Assembly: GCA_029242825.1 (NCBI GenBank)
Contig: JAQWTF010000036.1
Coordinates: 1-48,185, forward strand
From: MAG-120531 sp029242825
GTDB lineage: Bacteria; Bacteroidota; Bacteroidia; Flavobacteriales; Flavobacteriaceae
Length of the DNA stretch: 48,185 nucleotides
Direction of reading: 5' to 3'
Shown here one piece after another: positions 44,372 to 48,185 of the stretch. The position numbers and the translations under genes were made by a program. The notes under the pieces are model-generated. The model was not told the origin of the DNA, did not search any database, and saw only the letters and a list, made by a program, of their open reading frames with translations. The first letter of the stretch is position 1, and each line of letters begins with the position of its first letter.

Positions 44372-45628
44372 ATGAAAAAAACAGTAGTAGCCATTTTTTT
44401 AGGACTGGGAACTTTTGCCCAAGCACAACTCCAATTACCTGTCTCCGACTATGAAAAAATAGAAGCTCAGGTCATTGAGTGGCGCCATGACATACATCAG
44501 AATCCCGAACTCTCTAACCAAGAATTTAAAACCGCTGCTAAAATTGCAGCCCATCTCAAAAGTTTAGGCATTGAAGTAACCACCGGGGTGGCAAAAACAG
44601 GGGTTGTGGGGATTTTAAAAGGGGATCTTCCCGGAAAAGTTGTGGCACTAAGAGCAGACATAGACGCATTGCCTGTTACGGAGCGCAATGATCTGCCTTT
44701 TAAATCTACCGTAAAAGGTACTTTTATGGGGGAAAAAGTTGGCGTAATGCACGCCTGCGGTCACGATACCCACACGGCCATTCTTATGGGGGTAGCTTCT
44801 GTTTTAAGCAAACACAAAGACAAGATAAAAGGTACTGTGAAATTTGTATTTCAACCTGCTGAAGAAGGTCCACCACCAGGAGAAGAAGGGGGCGCGTCGC
44901 TCATGGTTAAAGAGGGCGTCTTAGAAAACCCTTCGGTCGATGCCATTTTTGGCCTGCACATTAATTCTGTGCTCCCTGTAGGTATGATCGGATATAAGCC
45001 CCTAGGCGCAATGGCTGCCTCTGATCGTTTTGTAATTAAAGTGCAAGGAAAACAAACCCATGGTTCTCAGCCTTGGGGGGGTGTGGATCCTATTTTAATC
45101 AGTGCAAAAATTATTGACGGTCTACAAACCATCATTTCTAGAGAATCTGATCTAACCAACGAAGCTGCTGTGATTACAGTAGGTAAAATAACAGCTGGTG
45201 TTCGTTTTAACATCATTCCTGAAACTGCTGAAATGGTAGGGACTATCAGAACGCTTGATTATAAAATGAGGGATCATATTGGCAAGCGAATGAAAGAAAT
45301 GGTTTCTGCTATAGCTACTGCATACGGTGGAACAGCTACCGTAGAAATTGTCAACGGTGCGGCTATTACCTATAACGACGCTAACTTGGTAGGACAAATG
45401 TTACCCACACTACAAAAAACTGCAGGTAAAGACCAGGTAATGCTTATGAAAGCCATTACAGGGGCAGAAGATTTTTCTTTTTTCCAAGAAAAAGTACCAG
45501 GATTCTATTTCTTTTTAGGAGGCAATACTCCAGGTAATCAAGAAGCTTTCCCACACCACACTCCAGACTTCAAAATTGACGATGCAGGAATGTTATTGGG
45601 TGTGAAAACACTTTCTGAAATGGCCTAG
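44372..45628 (+). CDS. M20D-family amidohydrolase (secreted)
   Basis: A dinuclear metal amidohydrolase of about 418 residues. A signal peptide, KKTVVAIFLGLGTFAQAQ, gives an envelope location. WRHDIHQNPELSNQEFKTA and HACGHDTHTAILMG hold metal ligands, and EEG with PGEEGGAS follows. The dimerisation domain is central and GAEDFSFF is near the end. M20D enzymes split N-acyl amino acids or indole conjugates; the substrate here is not known. The preferred start is the ATG at 44372, which begins the signal peptide; the frame is open from 44330. Confidence 0.9.
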   Translation: MKKTVVAIFLGLGTFAQAQLQLPVSDYEKIEAQVIEWRHDIHQNPELSNQEFKTAAKIAAHLKSLGIEVTTGVAKTGVVGILKGDLPGKVVALRADIDALPVTERNDLPFKSTVKGTFMGEKVGVMHACGHDTHTAILMGVASVLSKHKDKIKGTVKFVFQPAEEGPPPGEEGGASLMVKEGVLENPSVDAIFGLHINSVLPVGMIGYKPLGAMAASDRFVIKVQGKQTHGSQPWGGVDPILISAKIIDGLQTIISRESDLTNEAAVITVGKITAGVRFNIIPETAEMVGTIRTLDYKMRDHIGKRMKEMVSAIATAYGGTATVEIVNGAAITYNDANLVGQMLPTLQKTAGKDQVMLMKAITGAEDFSFFQEKVPGFYFFLGGNTPGNQEAFPHHTPDFKIDDAGMLLGVKTLSEMA

Positions 45629-45679
45629 ACTATTTGTCTCAGTAGGGCTTAATCGCTTTATATTCCTAACTAAATATTA

Positions 45680-45708
45680 AAAAAGCCTCGTTTTTACGAG
45701 GCTTTTTA
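45680..45708. terminator. Bidirectional terminator between the amidohydrolase and patatin genes
   Basis: AGCCTCG (45684-45690) pairs with CGAGGCT (45697-45703), extended by A and T runs on both sides. Because both flanking genes point toward it, it probably ends both transcripts. Confidence 0.88.
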
Positions 45709-45714
45709 TTTGGA

Positions 45715-46638
45715 CTAATACATTTCTTTTTTTTGAGGTATGGGAGAGGAATTGGATTTGAATTTCTCCTGAGCATAAAGCAAGCCCTGCTCCCACCACT
45801 CTGTCATTCGCTTCTTATTAAACACCAAAGAATTCTCTGTTAATTTTGTGGGTGTATAATACAAATTCAATTGAACCCCATTGTGCTTTGCGGCTAATAT
45901 TCCCTCTGAGATGTCATGATACTCAATTTGATCCAATACAAATCCAAAAATACTGATCATTAAAGAAAATGGGTTTTTTCCCAATACTTTATTGTGGTCC
46001 ATGTTTTCTGATTCTAAAATAATCACATCGACCTCTTTTGCTCCCCTTCTAATCGCCTCTCTTATGGGTACTACAGATCCTAAACCACCATCTCCGTATT
46101 CATAACCGTCTTTAGTCACTAAAGACATAAAAGGGATGTAGTTACAAGACATCCAGATCCAATCTACAAAGGTCTCGTAGTCGTAATCGTGGATAGATTT
46201 ATACTCTACCCTATTTTTAGAGAGATTAGAAACACTCACAACAACTTCCTTGTCTCCTTTTAATAACATTTCGAAAGAGGCCCTACTAAAATTTTTAGCG
46301 ATGGTTTTTCTCAAGTTATGACTCTCACCAAAAGTTCTTTTCCTTCTTAAGAATTGAAATAAGGTCGTGATATAATTAATAGTCACATACTCCCTGTCTC
46401 CCTTCTTTTTAACTACAAAAGGATTTACATTAAAAATACTTCTCTGATTGACATTAGTATAAGCGTGGTGTAATTTCTCCAAATTATTTAAAGCTAATTG
46501 CGGAATGAGCAAACTACCTGTGGAAGTCCCCACAAAAATGTCGTATTCTCTTCCCTGATTTCTCATGAGATATTGGGCCACACCTCCTGCAAATGCCCCC
46601 TTACTGCCTCCTCCGGAAATCACTAATGCTTTTTTCAT
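45715..46638 (-). CDS. Patatin-like phospholipase
   Basis: A protein of 307 residues with the patatin catalytic dyad: oxyanion loop GGGSKG (9-14), nucleophile elbow G37-T-S39-T-G and D183 in DGGLGS. These enzymes hydrolyse lipids; bacterial ones act in membrane turnover or as effectors. There is no signal peptide. TACATTTA (46667 to 46660) precedes the ATG. The N-terminus is intact and the C-terminus is short and charged. Confidence 0.92.
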   Translation of the reverse strand: MKKALVISGGGSKGAFAGGVAQYLMRNQGREYDIFVGTSTGSLLIPQLALNNLEKLHHAYTNVNQRSIFNVNPFVVKKKGDREYVTINYITTLFQFLRRKRTFGESHNLRKTIAKNFSRASFEMLLKGDKEVVVSVSNLSKNRVEYKSIHDYDYETFVDWIWMSCNYIPFMSLVTKDGYEYGDGGLGSVVPIREAIRRGAKEVDVIILESENMDHNKVLGKNPFSLMISIFGFVLDQIEYHDISEGILAAKHNGVQLNLYYTPTKLTENSLVFNKKRMTEWWEQGLLYAQEKFKSNSSPIPQKKEMY

Positions 46639-46708
46639 ATGCTCATCTTAACTGATCTATAAATGTAGTAAAATATGGTGCTTTATAAAGGATTCAAATA
46701 AATTTCTA

Positions 46709-46739
46709 TTGGAAAAATCACACTTAAAAGTTACATTTA
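46709..46739 (+). promoter_or_regulatory. Candidate promoter of recG, possible leaderless transcript
   Basis: TTG (46709-46711), a 20-base spacer and TACATTTA (46732-46739) lie so close to the ATG (46744) that transcription would begin at or next to the start codon. Confidence 0.4.
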
Positions 46740-46743
46740 TAGC

Positions 46744-48185
46744 ATGAATTCAGCCCTGCTCCAAACTCCTATTGCCTACCTTAAAACGATAGGTCCTACA
46801 AGAGCAAAACTTTTAAAGGAGCAATTGGGCATACATACGTATCAAGACCTGTTACATTTTTTTCCCAATAGGTATGTAGACAGAACACAATTCCACCATA
46901 TCAACCAATTAGAAACCTCTCAAGCAGAGGTCCAAATTGTTGGGGTAATTACCCAAATAGATACCATAGCTCAAAAGAAAGGGAGTAGATTGGTCGCTAA
47001 GTTTTCAGACAGCACAGGGACTATGGAATTGGTTTGGTTTAAAGGCGCAAAATGGATTAAAGAAAGTATTAAACCCAATACACCCTATGTTATATTTGGT
47101 AAAATCTCGGTATTTCAAGGGAAGTTTAGCATGGCCCATCCAGATATGGAGTTGTTGGAAAATTACCAGGCCACTAACAGGATAGGATTACAGGCCATTT
47201 ATCCCAGTACAGAAAGACTTTCTAATGCTAATATGGGTAATAGGTTTATGCTAAGAGCAATGGAACAACTCTTTAACGAGTGTGGCAGTGCTTTTGAGGA
47301 AACGCTTTCTGATAGCATTTTAGACCATTTAAAATTATTACAACGCTCCACCGCATTGTTTCACATACACTTTCCTAAAGATGCAAAAATGCTCAGCAGA
47401 GCTGCGGCTAGATTAAAATTTGAAGAGTTATTTTTTATCCAACTACAGCTTATTCGAAAGAATCTTATCCGGAAAAAGAAAATTAAAGGCCTGCCTTTTA
47501 ATGAGGTAGGGGCGTATTTTAATGACTTTTACAACAATTACTTACCTTTTCAACTCACCAATGCTCAAAAAAGGGTCATAAAGGAAATTAGAACAGACGT
47601 TGGAAGCAATGCACAGATGAATAGATTGCTTCAAGGAGATGTTGGATCTGGCAAAACAATCGTAGCTGTAATGAGTATTTTATTCGCTTTGGACAATGGC
47701 TATCAAGCCTGCTTAATGGCGCCCACAGAAATACTTGCCAACCAGCACTTCAAAGGGGTTTCCGAACTTTTAGAACCCTTAGGAATTCAAGTGGCACTAC
47801 TGACGGGAAGCGTTAAAAAAAGTGCTAGAAAACCTTTGCTAGAAAGTCTACAAGAAGGGGAATTAAAAGTATTAATAGGCACCCATGCCTTACTGGAAGA
47901 CACGGTGGTTTACAAAAACCTTGGTCTTGCCATTATAGATGAACAACACAGATTTGGTGTGGCTCAAAGGGCAAAATTATGGCATAAAAATACCATACCT
48001 CCACATGTATTGGTCATGACGGCCACTCCTATACCCAGGACTTTAGCCATGAGTATTTACGGAGATTTAGATATTTCAATTATAGACGAGCTTCCGCCGG
48101 GGAGAAAAGAAATTAAAACTGTTTGGCGATCAGATGCTCACAGACTTGGGGTATTTAAGTTTATTAGAGAAGAGATTGAAAAAGG
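46744..48185 (+). CDS. recG: ATP-dependent DNA helicase RecG (partial, C-terminus beyond the right edge)
   Basis: RecG remodels stalled forks and branched DNA. The window holds 480 codons starting MNSALLQTPIAYLKTIGPTR. The N-terminal wedge/OB domain (to about 150) includes QIVGVITQID. The SF2 helicase begins near 255, with Walker A LQGDVGSGKT (about 295), motif Ia APTEILANQH, motif II DEQHRFG and motif III TATPIPRTLAMS. The rest is cut by the right edge. It is divergent from the patatin gene. Confidence 0.94.
   Translation, partial: MNSALLQTPIAYLKTIGPTRAKLLKEQLGIHTYQDLLHFFPNRYVDRTQFHHINQLETSQAEVQIVGVITQIDTIAQKKGSRLVAKFSDSTGTMELVWFKGAKWIKESIKPNTPYVIFGKISVFQGKFSMAHPDMELLENYQATNRIGLQAIYPSTERLSNANMGNRFMLRAMEQLFNECGSAFEETLSDSILDHLKLLQRSTALFHIHFPKDAKMLSRAAARLKFEELFFIQLQLIRKNLIRKKKIKGLPFNEVGAYFNDFYNNYLPFQLTNAQKRVIKEIRTDVGSNAQMNRLLQGDVGSGKTIVAVMSILFALDNGYQACLMAPTEILANQHFKGVSELLEPLGIQVALLTGSVKKSARKPLLESLQEGELKVLIGTHALLEDTVVYKNLGLAIIDEQHRFGVAQRAKLWHKNTIPPHVLVMTATPIPRTLAMSIYGDLDISIIDELPPGRKEIKTVWRSDAHRLGVFKFIREEIEK

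Noticed and set aside
1..48185. tRNA, rRNA, CRISPR array, insertion sequence or replication origin
   Set aside because: I read the intergenic stretches on both strands and found no cloverleaf-like segment, direct-repeat array, transposase or iteron cluster. A covariance-model search would settle small RNAs.

Overview
The window looks like a chromosomal segment of a Bacteroidota bacterium, most likely a (marine) member of the Flavobacteriaceae. The evidence is AT-rich DNA, Bacteroidota-type promoters (TTTG or TTG about 19 bases before TAnnTTTG), few clear Shine-Dalgarno sites, and family-typical proteins: fused E1 alpha/beta 2-oxoacid dehydrogenases, MutS2 without a Smr domain, a DUF4369-TlpA-like lipoprotein, an OmpA lipoprotein and an M1-like/outer-membrane-barrel fusion. 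I saw no rRNA, tRNA, insertion sequence, CRISPR array or prophage. The content is mostly housekeeping, with an unusual density of DNA-maintenance genes.

Layout. 1-395: TetR-type regulator, cut by the left edge. 396-787: non-coding, with a candidate small RNA or attenuated leader that ends in a strong terminator. 788-4203 (+): lpxD, an EamA transporter and a DEAD-box helicase. 4378-7831 (-): a PepSY-type membrane protein, a secreted sugar isomerase-like TIM barrel and a fused branched-chain 2-oxoacid dehydrogenase E1. 7932-11089 (+): 2OG-Fe(II) oxygenase, SUI1/YciH factor, DUF1835 protein and nucleoside phosphorylase. 11086-11830: ung, back to back with mutS2. 14005-22077: a DCC protein, gltP-type symporter and aroC (one operon), an LpxH-like phosphatase, a YdiJ-like flavin/iron-sulphur dehydrogenase and a TlpA lipoprotein. 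22140-27581: rhomboid protease, LpxL-like acyltransferase, glmM, AcpH-like protein and gamma-glutamyltransferase. 27589-35001: an S24-type self-cleaving repressor divergent from a uvrA, LOG-family, M1-like/barrel cluster. 35180-37591: a second, unusual fused E1. 37735-41136: holA divergent from a solitary HsdR_N-type nuclease domain, then a glycosyltransferase and an OmpA lipoprotein. 41275-44222 (-): Sua5/YciO and a UvrD/PcrA helicase. 44372-48185: M20 amidohydrolase, patatin-like phospholipase and recG, cut by the right edge.

How the genes connect. Envelope biogenesis is represented by lpxD, an LpxH-like phosphatase, an LpxL-like acyltransferase, glmM, a glycosyltransferase, OmpA and the M1-like/barrel protein. 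DNA repair and replication are represented by ung, mutS2, uvrA, the UvrD-like helicase, recG, holA and the HsdR_N-like nuclease. The most interesting leads are: a LexA-like S24 repressor whose divergent intergenic region with uvrA carries two GGA-N5-TCC palindromes, a possible non-canonical damage-response switch; an E1 paralogue in which the metal-binding Asp and Asn appear to have exchanged places; the terminated non-coding transcript before lpxD; overlapping ung/mutS2 promoters; and the solitary nuclease domain beside holA.
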